A DNA stretch of 64,000 bases, taken from contig AP031356.1 of assembly GCA_037833965.1 (NCBI GenBank), positions 14,840,501 to 14,904,500 on the forward strand. Direction: 5' to 3'. The notes beneath the pieces are model-generated. The model was not told the origin of the DNA. It saw only the letters and a program-made list of their open reading frames with translations, and ran no database searches. Source of the stretch: Marchantia polymorpha subsp. ruderalis (taxonomy: Eukaryota; Streptophyta; Marchantiopsida; Marchantiales; Marchantiaceae). This document shows, piece by piece, positions 9,124 through 19,296 of this stretch (the first letter of the stretch is position 1; each line of letters opens with the position of its first letter). The position numbers and the translations under genes are program-made.

Positions 9124-11802
9124 ATGTCGACTGGGGCTGGCGGGAGCAACCTAAGTGCTAGAGCTGTCCGCAAGTTCCGACGAGATTCAGAGAAGGCTGT
9201 GGAAGAGACACGGCGTCAAAACAAGAAAACACCAAAAAGAGTACCTAAGCCTAGTTCGGCCGATCTCCTTGGGGAACCTACCCCCGGCGACTCGGAACCA
9301 AACTTGGTGCTTACAGTTCTACTAGATATTCCTTGTACGGACCCGCCTAGTGAAGTAGAACCGACCGCCCGAGAACCGTCGACAGACACACCGATGGCGG
9401 ACGGACAAGCCAATGTGCGGCTACCTCAGCCGATTACTAAACATTCCTACCCGAAGTACAAAGGGAGTGGGGATGACGACGATGCAGATTCATACATCAA
9501 GTTGTTCGAGTCGGTGTCTATTGCCAATCGCGAGATCGCAGACGACGACCGACTAAGGATCTTTCCAAGCCTTCTGCGGAAGAAAGCGAGGAGTTGGTAT
9601 AATCACGAGAGCATCGATCCGACTGGGTTGACAACATGGGCCCAGCTGAAGGAGAAGTTCCTGCGCCGCTTTCGCGAGCTCGGCTACGACAGCCGGGTTT
9701 TGACAAAGTTACGTAATTTGCAGCGAGAGAAGAAGGAGAGTCTGCGTGACTACACTGAGAGATTTCTGGACCTCCTTGACAGAATACCGAAAACAGGACC
9801 AGGGTCCCCTTTCTCGGTACAACAAGCTGTGGATTGGTACGTGACCGGTTTAACTCGGGAGATGGAGACTTTTTGCCGACGTAGCAAGTGCGACACTATT
9901 GAGGATGTGATTGCATCGGCAGAAGCCTTCGAAACTTCCACTCTCAACCGAAGAGGGAGAGAGAGACGGGAGTCGAAGGAGCGAAAACCGAAGGGAGGGC
10001 GAAGACGACGTAGAGGTACAACTCCGTCATCGGAGGAATCGTCTTCGGACGAGAACCGTTCTTCATCCGAAGAAGAGGAAACCTCATCGTCGGAGGAGGA
10101 GAAGAAGAGGAAGAAGCATGGGTCAGCAAAGAAAAAGGGCATCCGACGAGTGACTACGGACAGAGCGCCGGGAGATATAGCTTCGAAGATGGAGACCCTT
10201 GTGAAGGACTTCGCCGATCTCAAGGTTCAAGTGGTAGGCGGGCATGATCGCAGAAAATCACCCGGGAGAGTGCGAGCGAACTTATGGTGTACTACGTGCG
10301 GGGCGGTGGGACATGCAAACACCGAGTGCCTTACCACCCGGCTGTCATATCCAGTCAACGCAGTAGAGTGGGCGCAACCGTACTATGGAGAGCACCCTCA
10401 GTACTATGGAGAGGCTAGCGAAGAGACAGCCTACGCCGTCCAGTCGGTTCCTACCCCTCCTGCAGTTTCAGCAATGCAAGTCCCACGATATATTCCGGTG
10501 GATCGGGCCACTACGGTACCTGTGAGGCGGAGAGCACCTCCAGGGACGTTTGACCCACCGCCACCGCGAGCTTGTTATAATTGCGGGGAAGTTGGGCACT
10601 TCTCACCGCAGTGTCCCCATCCAAAAAGGCGAAACGATTATGCTCCGACATGTAGTAATTGCAAAAAGATCGGGCATACCGCGCCAGAGTGTGATCAGCC
10701 ACCAGTCCCTCGGCCAGCGGTACGATTTGTGAACACTCCTGCCAAGGAGGACGTGCAAGTTAACCAGGTCGAAGTAGGTTCAGACGGGGATGGCGAAGAC
10801 GAAGAATGGCCGGCTGAAGAGGTTATGTGCGCACGGGTCGAAACTCGTAGCTCCAAGAAATCCAAGGAGCAAGAGCGTGACACTCGCAAGCACGAACGAA
10901 GAACCGCCGACCGGACGGGAAAAGGAAAGGAGAAGACATCCAGCAAGTCCGACTTGCGACCTGCTCGGAAGTCTTCGGCTACGCGAGAAACACCAGCAGT
11001 GCGCCCCCAGACGGCAGTCGAGGACGATCCAGTGCGCCTACTGAAACGGGACTATGCTCCGGATATCCGCAACGAGGTAACCAACCTGTTGAAGGAAGCG
11101 ATCCGCACGCAAAAGGACCCACCGCGGCCAGACTTGACATCCTCCCTTGGGGCGAAGTTGGCAGCCACCGTGGAACCTCGCAGAGCGTCGCCGACCCCGG
11201 CGACCCAACGCGCCCACTATGACTTGGTTGAAGATCTCGGGAGTCGAAAAGTGAACATCACGTTCAAGCAGCTCTTGGAGGACAATAAGACGTATCGGAG
11301 AATGTTGATGCTTTCGCTACGGCATCCGCGGAAGCCGCGCGCATCCACATCCTCTCAAGTATATCAAGTGGAGAGCGAAGACCAAGGGCCACCCGAGATC
11401 GATGTGGAAATAGCAGGGTGTTGTGTACGCAGAGTGCCAATCGACTCTGGATCAGGAGTCAACATAATGACGGCGGATACAGCGAGAGCCTTGGGGTTCA
11501 GTCAATACGAACCCTCGAAGCGTGTGTTGAGATTAGCGGATCAGACGCGGAGAATGCCTGCAGGTATGCTGCGCAATGTCAAGACAACCATCGGGGGTGC
11601 GGACTTTCGGTTGACGTATATCATCCTTCAACCGATGATGAAGCAGGGCTATGACGTTCTGCTCGGGCGACCATGGCTATATGGTGCACAAGTCAGATGT
11701 GATTGGCGAAGACATCGCCTTAAGTTTCCTCATCCTTCGGAACCGACCAAAACCATTACGGTGCCCTGGAATAGGGTCAGGCACGAAGGAGAGACCCCAT
11801 GA
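9124..11802 (+). CDS. gag: Gag-protease polyprotein of A1 (892 aa)
   Basis: ATG at 9124, 46 bases after the primer binding site. Residues about 115-275 match the retrotransposon gag capsid fold (WYNHESIDPTGLTTWAQLKEKFLRRF near 157). A basic/serine-acidic stretch follows (about 280-340). Then come three CCHC zinc knuckles: CTTCGAVGHANTEC near 388, CYNCGEVGHFSPQC near 482 and CSNCKKIGHTAPEC near 510. The retroviral-type aspartic protease follows, with the active site IDSGSGVNIM near 772 and LLGRPWLY near 845. The product would form the particle, bind RNA and process the polyprotein. Pol follows directly in another frame, so a recoding or separate initiation step is implied for pol, as in some Ty3/gypsy elements. 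Confidence 0.92.
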   Translation: MSTGAGGSNLSARAVRKFRRDSEKAVEETRRQNKKTPKRVPKPSSADLLGEPTPGDSEPNLVLTVLLDIPCTDPPSEVEPTAREPSTDTPMADGQANVRLPQPITKHSYPKYKGSGDDDDADSYIKLFESVSIANREIADDDRLRIFPSLLRKKARSWYNHESIDPTGLTTWAQLKEKFLRRFRELGYDSRVLTKLRNLQREKKESLRDYTERFLDLLDRIPKTGPGSPFSVQQAVDWYVTGLTREMETFCRRSKCDTIEDVIASAEAFETSTLNRRGRERRESKERKPKGGRRRRRGTTPSSEESSSDENRSSSEEEETSSSEEEKKRKKHGSAKKKGIRRVTTDRAPGDIASKMETLVKDFADLKVQVVGGHDRRKSPGRVRANLWCTTCGAVGHANTECLTTRLSYPVNAVEWAQPYYGEHPQYYGEASEETAYAVQSVPTPPAVSAMQVPRYIPVDRATTVPVRRRAPPGTFDPPPPRACYNCGEVGHFSPQCPHPKRRNDYAPTCSNCKKIGHTAPECDQPPVPRPAVRFVNTPAKEDVQVNQVEVGSDGDGEDEEWPAEEVMCARVETRSSKKSKEQERDTRKHERRTADRTGKGKEKTSSKSDLRPARKSSATRETPAVRPQTAVEDDPVRLLKRDYAPDIRNEVTNLLKEAIRTQKDPPRPDLTSSLGAKLAATVEPRRASPTPATQRAHYDLVEDLGSRKVNITFKQLLEDNKTYRRMLMLSLRHPRKPRASTSSQVYQVESEDQGPPEIDVEIAGCCVRRVPIDSGSGVNIMTADTARALGFSQYEPSKRVLRLADQTRRMPAGMLRNVKTTIGGADFRLTYIILQPMMKQGYDVLLGRPWLYGAQVRCDWRRHRLKFPHPSEPTKTITVPWNRVRHEGETP

Positions 11803-11963
11803 CAAGTGCAGGTTACACATCGGGCGAGGACAGTGAGTCGACCGCGCGATCGGATTCCAGTGGTACCGAATCCGATTACTTCGTGGGATTCGTTGCCTGC
11901 TGTTCGGTGGGAGAAGAAGAAGAGCCGGAAGCTATTCAACCGGAAGACGAATAGCAATTAACT

Positions 11964-14795
11964 GTGGGACTGGGAAGGAGTGAGACGAGTCACACTGAGG
12001 GCATTGTCGACCCTAGTGACTGTCACGAAGTACAACTCAGTCCCGGCAAGTGCTTGAAGGTATCAAGCGCAGTGAGAGGAGACGAGCTAAGGAAAGTACA
12101 GGCCTTCCTTAGCCATTATGTCGACGTTTTTGCCTGGAAGATCGAAGACATGAAGGGGATACCCGCACGGTATGGGGAACACCGTATCGATTTACTGGAC
12201 GACTCAGTACCCATACGACAGCGCCAGTATCGCCTCAACCCAAAGTACTCCTTGCTAGTGAAAGAGGAGATAGATAAGTACTTGAGCGCTGGTATTATTT
12301 ACCCTGTGCTCAGCAGCGAGTGGGTGTCGCCGATTGTTATCGTACCCAAGAAGTTGACGGGTAAGATACGAGTGTGTCAGGATTTCCGGAAGTTGAATGC
12401 AGCAACACGCAAGGATCATCACCCGTTACCATTCACGGATGCCATTCTAGACCATGTCGCAGGACATGAATGTTGTAGCTTCCTGGATGGGTTCTCAGGT
12501 TACAATCAGGTGTCTATCCGTGAACAGGACAAGGATAAAACTACGTTCACAACCGATTGGGGAACTTACGCATACCACAAGATGCCCTTCGGTCTGTGCA
12601 ACGCGCCTGCCACCTTTCAACGGATGATGACCAATATCTTTCAGGAACAACTGAGGAAGTTCCTGGAAATATTCATAGATGACTTCTGTGTCTTTGGGAA
12701 GCGGTCTGAACACCTAAGTCACTTGAAGCAGACCTTCGATAAATGTAGAGAGAGCAGTTTATCACTGCATCCCGAGAAGTGCTTTTTCTTTATGACTAGT
12801 GGGATATTGTTGGGTCATCGGGTCTCGGCAGACGGCATTGCGGTGGACATCGAGAAGGTCAAGGTTATACTCGAGCTTGAGCCACCCACGAATCTAAGGG
12901 AGCTGCGAGCATTCCTGGGTCATGTGGGCTACTACCGAAGATTTATACACATGTATGCAATACTGGCGGCGGACCTGACCAAGTTGTTGAAGAAGGACGA
13001 GCCTTATGCTTGGGGTGCGAACCAGCAGTCAGCATTTGAGGCTCTAAAAGCAAAACTCACGACCGCTCCCGTACTAAGGAGTCCAGACTGGAATCGACCA
13101 TTCCATGTTTACGTTGACACCTCGGCATTCGCCATCGGTGTAGTACTGAGTCAAAAGGATGACAACAAAAAGGACTACCCGATCTACTTCGCGAGCCGAC
13201 AGCTGTCTCTAGCAGAGCGGAAGTACACCACGACGGAGAGAGAAGCGTTGGGGATGGTGTACTCCTGTAAAAAGTTCCGTCACTACCTAATCTGCTACGA
13301 GTTTGTGTTCCATGTGGACCACTACGCATTGCAACACCTAGTCAAGAAAGCCGACCTATCCGGTCGAATCGCCAGGTGGGTGTTGTTACTACAAGAGTTC
13401 ACCTACACAGTCCAGACCAGAAAAGGGATGCACCACGAAAATGCGGATTACTTGTTCCGATTATGGACCCAGCCGACAGAGGAGGAATTGGTGGACGATT
13501 TTCCAGATGAAGAGTTATTTCAGTTGTCTGCAGGACGTGAGTCCCGCTATGCCGACCTGTATCGATATCTGCTAACCCTCCAGTGTCCCGAAGGCATGGA
13601 TTTGGAACAGCGAACTGTCTTTATTCATAAGGCAGGCCCGTACCAACTCCAGCAGGGGGTGTTGTTCAAGAAGATGGCAGATGAGCGCTTATGCAGATGC
13701 CTGGAGGAATCAGAAGTACCAAGAATAGTGAGTGCGATGCATACTGAGGAGGCGGGTGGACACTATGCCACCAGGAACACGGTCACAAAGATCCTAAATG
13801 CGGGGTATTGGTGGCCGACCATGTTTAAGGATGTTCTCGATTACATCCGCAAGTGCGACAGTTGCCAGAGGACGGGGAGACCGACGCCTACAACACGCTG
13901 GCCCCTGACTCCCATCATGCCTCTAGCACCTTTCGAAAAGTGGGGTATTGACTTTTTAGGGCCGATACAACCAGTGACTAGAAGTACACGAAGGCGCTAC
14001 ATTCTGGTAGCAACGGACTACGCCACCAAAATGGTAGAGGCCAGAGCCACCAGAAGGGATGATGCTGCCACAGTGGCAGCATTCTTGTTTGAGTCGATCA
14101 TCACACGCTACGGATGTCCCTTAGAGCTAGTCAGCGACCGGAGCACGCATTTTCTGAATCAGATCATCGAAGATCTGACACGGTATTTCCACATCAAGCA
14201 CCGGAAGACTACTCCATACAATCCCAAGGCAAATGGACTGACGGAGAAGTCCAATGGTCTGCTGTGTAAAATACTACTCAAGGTCACGGTGAATCACGCT
14301 CACGATTGGGATACGAAGCTAGCAGCCGCTCTATGGGCGTACCGCACAGCTGAGAAGATCACGACCAAACAGACACCATACTTTCTGGTGTATGGGCAAC
14401 ACCCGATCCTCCCGATCGAATTTGAAGTACCCACCCAACGAACGTTGGATTTGCAGAGGATGGGCGCAGAGGAGAGTCAGCTCTACAGGTTACAGGAAGT
14501 CACGCTGCTGGATGAGAGGAGACGAGACGCCGAAGATCGCACCAGGAAAATCCAGCTCCGCCGAAAGGAGAGATACGATAAAAAGATCAAACCGGTACTC
14601 CTGCAGGCGGGTGATTTGGCATTACTCTACGACAGCAGGCATGCCAGATTCCCAGGCAAACTGCACCTAAGGTGGATGGGACCTTACAGGGTTGTCGAAG
14701 TCTTCCCGAATGGATCCATCCAACTTGCGGACCTGGCCGGCGATTTGTTAGGCACCCGAGTGAACGGGTGGCGGTTGAAGAAATACCACATGTGA
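11964..14795 (+). CDS. pol: Pol polyprotein of A1: RT, RNase H, integrase
   Basis: Open frame of about 943 codons; the first listed codon is not an ATG, so the true start of translation is unknown. Domains in order: reverse transcriptase with KMPFGLCNAPATFQRMM and the catalytic FIDD near 235; RNase H with VDTSAFAIGVVLSQ near 381; integrase zinc finger (GGHYATRNT near 597, CDSCQRTG near 630); and catalytic core D-D-E at GIDFLGP (about 662), SDRSTHF (about 724) and NGLTEKSNG (about 760). The integrase C-terminus carries the GPY motif (RWMGPYRVVEV near 902). No chromodomain. The product copies the RNA and integrates the cDNA. Confidence 0.92.
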   Translation: MGLGRSETSHTEGIVDPSDCHEVQLSPGKCLKVSSAVRGDELRKVQAFLSHYVDVFAWKIEDMKGIPARYGEHRIDLLDDSVPIRQRQYRLNPKYSLLVKEEIDKYLSAGIIYPVLSSEWVSPIVIVPKKLTGKIRVCQDFRKLNAATRKDHHPLPFTDAILDHVAGHECCSFLDGFSGYNQVSIREQDKDKTTFTTDWGTYAYHKMPFGLCNAPATFQRMMTNIFQEQLRKFLEIFIDDFCVFGKRSEHLSHLKQTFDKCRESSLSLHPEKCFFFMTSGILLGHRVSADGIAVDIEKVKVILELEPPTNLRELRAFLGHVGYYRRFIHMYAILAADLTKLLKKDEPYAWGANQQSAFEALKAKLTTAPVLRSPDWNRPFHVYVDTSAFAIGVVLSQKDDNKKDYPIYFASRQLSLAERKYTTTEREALGMVYSCKKFRHYLICYEFVFHVDHYALQHLVKKADLSGRIARWVLLLQEFTYTVQTRKGMHHENADYLFRLWTQPTEEELVDDFPDEELFQLSAGRESRYADLYRYLLTLQCPEGMDLEQRTVFIHKAGPYQLQQGVLFKKMADERLCRCLEESEVPRIVSAMHTEEAGGHYATRNTVTKILNAGYWWPTMFKDVLDYIRKCDSCQRTGRPTPTTRWPLTPIMPLAPFEKWGIDFLGPIQPVTRSTRRRYILVATDYATKMVEARATRRDDAATVAAFLFESIITRYGCPLELVSDRSTHFLNQIIEDLTRYFHIKHRKTTPYNPKANGLTEKSNGLLCKILLKVTVNHAHDWDTKLAAALWAYRTAEKITTKQTPYFLVYGQHPILPIEFEVPTQRTLDLQRMGAEESQLYRLQEVTLLDERRRDAEDRTRKIQLRRKERYDKKIKPVLLQAGDLALLYDSRHARFPGKLHLRWMGPYRVVEVFPNGSIQLADLAGDLLGTRVNGWRLKKYHM

Positions 14796-14819
14796 GTGTT
14801 CGCGTGGGCGCTCACAATT

Positions 14820-14830
14820 GAGGAGGGGGG
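14820..14830 (+). promoter_or_regulatory. Polypurine tract of A1
   Basis: GAGGAGGGGGG followed by CA and then the 3' LTR start. The roughly 30 bases before it, between the pol stop and the tract, are nearly identical in families A, B and C. Confidence 0.9.
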
Positions 14831-16078
14831 CATGTGGTACCCCACTTTTGGCAATTTTGAGGAAATTAAAACATTTTTGGAAAACTGTACCCTGGCAGCA
14901 TTGTAAATAGCCTTCGGTACATCAAAACAGAGTGAATCCGGAAGATCGCGGGGATTCTCGAGGGATCTTGTAGAATCTGGGATTTGGGGTGCCGCAGTAA
15001 GGACAGGCACCACCCTCCCTGCGAGCTCCGCAGTTAGGATCTCTACGGCGCAAGGCGCAAAACCCGCCTTCGGAGGTTGCGTCCGCGGCTGTAGGGAAGC
15101 CCCCGTAATTAGGTCAACCCTTGGGCGCCTTGACCAAGTTAGGGTCCCGTTGGAAAGAGCTCGACGCGCTGATTCTAACGAGCCCAAGAACGCTTGGAAC
15201 GGACGAGGACTTAGGGAGTTATCGCTACTGGAAGAAACGGAGGCGGTCGCCTACGGCGGAAGGAGTTCGCCACCGGCGCGAATTCCGCCTACGCGGAAGG
15301 GGGATTCAAGTTTTGTCCTATGCACGGACGAAGGCGTTCGCCTGTGCACAGGCAAAGTAGGGTTAGGGAAGGCGCGAAGTCCGCCTACGCACAGGCGTAC
15401 GCCTGTGCACAGGCACTTCGGCGTCGGCGGAAAATCCGCCTTGGGCCCTAGAAAGGCGCCTTGTGAGGTAGAAAGTGTACGGCGCCTTCCGCGCCAGCGC
15501 AGCGCCGCGTACGTCGGAAGAGCCGCCAGAGTAATCCAACAGGTACGGACCGTGCGGACGGCACGGGTGGATGCGCTCTTGGACGGACGGAGTTGCGGCG
15601 GCGGAAGCGCCGACGGAGAGACAAGGAACGGACAGACTGGACGGAGACGGCTGACCACGGTCAACGCCTTCCGCGCCAGCGCAGCGCCGCGGACGGAATT
15701 CGCCTGCGCACAGGCGAACGCCTGTGCACAGGAGGATGTTCAAGTTCCGCGCCGGCGGAGAATCCGCCGAGGCCCCTGCCTGCGCACAGGCAGGAGTTGA
15801 ATTTTTGTCCGACATGCGGACACACGCGTCAAGGCAGAAGGAGATTGGCCGAGGGGCGGTACGAACAAGTGTACCGCGCAAGGCGGAAAGCTCGCCTTCG
15901 GCGCTACGCCCCCATGTCCACAGGGTGACACGCTCGCGGAGTTCAAATCCGCCAATTCGAGCGTGAGAGTTTAATCGACGACGGCGGAGCGTGAAGCCGC
16001 GCGTGAGAGCGAAGACCGTTCCAGCGTACAGCCGGCGCGGCCATCAAGTGAGACGTTCTTCACGACCAAGAGCCGACC

Positions 16079-19000
16079 ATGACCTTCGACCGGGCGGCGG
16101 AGAACGTCCCATTCTTGAATTCGCGATTCCAATCTCTTGTGCGCGCTGCGCGCATCCATCTGCTGGCTGCGGACCATTCTCGACGTCGTCACACAGGAGA
16201 TTTCTTGTTGATTGAGGGAGAAGTGAGTGCGCGTGATTTGGAATTGAGAGCGATTAGAGTTTGCCGAGAGAGAAAGAAGCGCGGGCAGTGCGGAAGTAGA
16301 ATGAGCGGGCGAGCGAACCCCAGGAACGCAATGACGAGACCGAGCAGATTGCGGATGGTGCCACTTCGCCTGCCGCAGAACGGGCTGCGCGCTTTCGAAG
16401 AGCGCTTAATAGCAAGAAAGCTCGATTTCTTGCTATGGGGATGGAATTACATCTGTGCGAATATGGTGCGCGAGTGGCTAGAGCCACAGGGACCACCCTC
16501 GCGCGGATTGCGTCCGCATGTTGATCGGTGGACAGTCCAAGATTGGGCGCAGGCGTTGGGAAGATGTGCTAGCATGCCAGGGCACCTCCTTTTCGACAGT
16601 GAGAGCATCAAGGTGACCAAACAAGAAGAGGCGCAATTTGTGGAGCTGTTCAAGACCGGGAGGTCTACCAAGAATGGGTACAGGACCCGTGATTACAAGG
16701 ATCGATTTCGCCGGACTTTGTCCGCGGCGCTGATGCAATTACTGCAGCCGCACCGCGCCTGCTACATCACATTGTGGCAGGTCTCTTTTGTGGAGTGCGT
16801 CATCGAGGGAACTCCAATTCACTGGGCGAGCATCCTGCACAGGGTGATGCGACAGCACGCGTTTGAGGAGAAGGGGGGAACTCTAAACCATCTTTCTCCT
16901 TTCCTCATCAATTTTTATCGACAGCGGAATTGTTTGACAGCGGCGGAGCTTGAACATTTTCCGCCATTGTCCATCGACCATCCCGGGAAGTATGTGCGGG
17001 AGAACGAGGTCGATACTGACGCAGAGGAGTCCCCGACTTCTACCCCATCAAGACGGAGAGACGAAGGGAGACACACTCCTGCAGCGCGAGTGCCGCGGAA
17101 GCGGCGATGGAGGGAAGAGTCCGAAGAGGAGCAGCATCAAGAACTCTCTGCTCCCATTCGACCGCGGCCGCTGTGCGAGCCATACAGCCGGCCGAAGCAG
17201 AAGGCACGCAGACTGGTGTTGCCAGCTGACAGTGCAGACACGGCGACGATTGCGACGGAGATAGGAAGTGCGTTGCCAGAGAGGCGAGAGGAAGCGCGGA
17301 CGACCGCAGGAGCGACGGGCCACGCTGCAACCTCGTCGGGAGAGAGGCCGCCTACGGGCCAAGGGCCTCCGGAGTTACCACGTGCGATGCGGACAGATGT
17401 TCCGTTTGCGCACAGGCGAACCTCCGCGGACGGACGAGCCTCCGCGGACCGGCGAACACAAGTGGACGTGGATCTACGCTTACGCGTGGGAAGGAGCAGT
17501 CCGCCTGTGCACAGGCGCTCACCTGTGCACAGGTCGCCTGTGCACAGGTCACCTGTGCACAGAACACCTCCGCACGTGCCGCCTGTGCACAGGCAAGAAT
17601 CACCCCCGTTCCAACGTAGGAAGGGGAAGGAGCCGGCGGAAGAACCGCCTACGAGACACCGGCCCTCGGGGCCAGACCCTCCGGCGCACCACGCGCCGCA
17701 ATTTGCGCCTTCGGCGCCAGGGCCTTCGAGCCGAGGAGATACGAGCAGAGAGCGTGCGGAGGCTGCACCATCGGCGGGAAGTCCGCCGATAGATGCGCCT
17801 TCGGCGGTAGGGCCTATAGGCCAAGGAACATCGGGCGTGCGGCCCCCGGCCATGTCGCCTTCGGCGATAGATGTCCGCGGCGCTACGCCTGCGGCGGACA
17901 AGGCGCCGGCAAATGCGCCTGCGCACGGGCCGGGCACAGCCCCCACGGACCGATCGAGGGAGCAGCAGACGGAGGAGCGGAGTGACTGTCCGCGGGATGA
18001 AATCTCGATACGCGATGCGCAATCCAACCCCGCGCAGCCACCCTCCGCTCAATCGCCTTCGGCGACGGACGACGGCGACAGAGAGAATGCGGTAGGCAAT
18101 CAACCAGCGAGCGACGGGGATGCCGCTCGGATACATTCGCCTTCCGCCTTAGACATTTTGGCGACGAGCAGCGAGGCTGCAGCCGTGCCTTCGCAGGCAG
18201 CACACGTCGAGGACGTGCAGCCCCACTCGGGGCAGTCGCCGACACAATCAATGGCGACTGAAATTCTCCACTCGGATGATGACGACGGAGGCTCCACGGA
18301 AGAAATGTCAGGAGCAGAAGACACCGAGGAGGAGGAGGAGGAAATTGTTGGAGCGCCGGCGGCGGCGCTCTCTGAGCAGGTGATTCCGTTGCTGCGTTAC
18401 TTGGATCGCAAGGTCGATAAATACGCCGACCCACTCCAGCCGGGATCTTACATCGAGTTAGTGCGCAGGCGGACTCGCACTAAAGTCCACACCAGCAAGC
18501 TATTAGCTAGAGTGGACCAGGAGTTGAGGGACTTGAAGGAGAAGCATGAGTGCTTGTGGGGACAGTACAAGCTTAATCAGAAATTCTACAAGCACTCCGA
18601 GAAGATGAAGGATGAGAAACTGGGCGAGCTCACCAAGGAGCAGGTGAAGGTCAAGGAAGCACTCGATTCTGAGCAGGCCCAGAATCGGATTTTGTCAGAG
18701 GAGCTCGTGCGACAGACGCGGTTGTTGGAACAATGTCAGCTCGCACGGCAGGCGGATGAAGAATTAATCCGCAGTTTGCAGTCAGAGTGTGGCGAATTGA
18801 GAGCGCAACGTGCTGAAGCCGAATCGCAATTAGTGACGATTGAAGAGGATCGCAGGAAGGAGGCGGATCGCACGAAGGTGGAGACGGCGAGGCGAGTCGC
18901 CCACTGTCTCAAGGGCTACGCCCACTGGGAAGTGAAGGCGCAGGAGAAACTCACACTGCGTGAGTTTGAATTGCGCGCAGCCGGGTTGTTGTCAGGCGAC

Positions 19001-19231
19001 AGTAGGAGTCGGCGGAAGGTAGCAAAGAAGCTCGAGGCCTTTCTGTCGAAGGCACAGGATACCATGTCCGCCCTCGAGGGGGAGGTGTCCGCGGCGTTGC
19101 AGCGGTTGGGACTGCGCAGTCGAGCGGAAGAGTGGCAGGGTAGGGAGTTAGTGCGCGGCAGTCGGCCGCGTAGGAGACGTAGTACAGGTTCCGCGGAGTG
19201 TAGTGTAGCGTGGTTCCGTGCAGGCGTGTAG
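16079..19231 (+). CDS. U3-encoded protein of the 3' LTR, 1050 aa, unknown function
   Basis: Same frame and length as the 5' LTR copy, with four amino-acid differences noticed. In genomic RNA this copy lies 3' of pol, past the polypurine tract and before the R region. It is therefore the copy that would be the third, 3'-terminal cistron. That position is analogous to the U3 accessory frame of mouse mammary tumour virus (sag), although no sequence similarity is claimed. Domains are as in the 5' copy: N-terminal domain, palindromic linker, acidic patch, coiled coil. Confidence 0.82.
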   Translation: MTFDRAAENVPFLNSRFQSLVRAARIHLLAADHSRRRHTGDFLLIEGEVSARDLELRAIRVCRERKKRGQCGSRMSGRANPRNAMTRPSRLRMVPLRLPQNGLRAFEERLIARKLDFLLWGWNYICANMVREWLEPQGPPSRGLRPHVDRWTVQDWAQALGRCASMPGHLLFDSESIKVTKQEEAQFVELFKTGRSTKNGYRTRDYKDRFRRTLSAALMQLLQPHRACYITLWQVSFVECVIEGTPIHWASILHRVMRQHAFEEKGGTLNHLSPFLINFYRQRNCLTAAELEHFPPLSIDHPGKYVRENEVDTDAEESPTSTPSRRRDEGRHTPAARVPRKRRWREESEEEQHQELSAPIRPRPLCEPYSRPKQKARRLVLPADSADTATIATEIGSALPERREEARTTAGATGHAATSSGERPPTGQGPPELPRAMRTDVPFAHRRTSADGRASADRRTQVDVDLRLRVGRSSPPVHRRSPVHRSPVHRSPVHRTPPHVPPVHRQESPPFQRRKGKEPAEEPPTRHRPSGPDPPAHHAPQFAPSAPGPSSRGDTSRERAEAAPSAGSPPIDAPSAVGPIGQGTSGVRPPAMSPSAIDVRGATPAADKAPANAPAHGPGTAPTDRSREQQTEERSDCPRDEISIRDAQSNPAQPPSAQSPSATDDGDRENAVGNQPASDGDAARIHSPSALDILATSSEAAAVPSQAAHVEDVQPHSGQSPTQSMATEILHSDDDDGGSTEEMSGAEDTEEEEEEIVGAPAAALSEQVIPLLRYLDRKVDKYADPLQPGSYIELVRRRTRTKVHTSKLLARVDQELRDLKEKHECLWGQYKLNQKFYKHSEKMKDEKLGELTKEQVKVKEALDSEQAQNRILSEELVRQTRLLEQCQLARQADEELIRSLQSECGELRAQRAEAESQLVTIEEDRRKEADRTKVETARRVAHCLKGYAHWEVKAQEKLTLREFELRAAGLLSGDSRSRRKVAKKLEAFLSKAQDTMSALEGEVSAALQRLGLRSRAEEWQGRELVRGSRPRRRRSTGSAECSVAWFRAGV

Positions 19232-19267
19232 CGTAGTGCAGTGTAGTGCTAGGTAGGACCTAGAAGG

Positions 19268-19296
19268 TATAAAATAGTTCCAGGCGTTTTGCCTGG
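19268..19296 (+). promoter_or_regulatory. TATA box and hairpin of the A1 3' LTR
   Basis: TATAAAAT at 19268-19275 and CCAGGC-GTTTT-GCCTGG at 19280-19296, identical to the 5' LTR. Confidence 0.7.

Noticed and set aside
11964-11966. GTG as the start codon of pol
   Set aside because: This is a eukaryotic element; the open frame simply extends upstream of any ATG. The true route of pol expression is unknown.
11964-14795. Chromodomain or second RNase H in pol
   Set aside because: Sequence ends shortly after the GPY module with RVNGWRLKKYHM, and only one RNase H motif set is visible. Chromovirus and typical Tat assignments are not supported.
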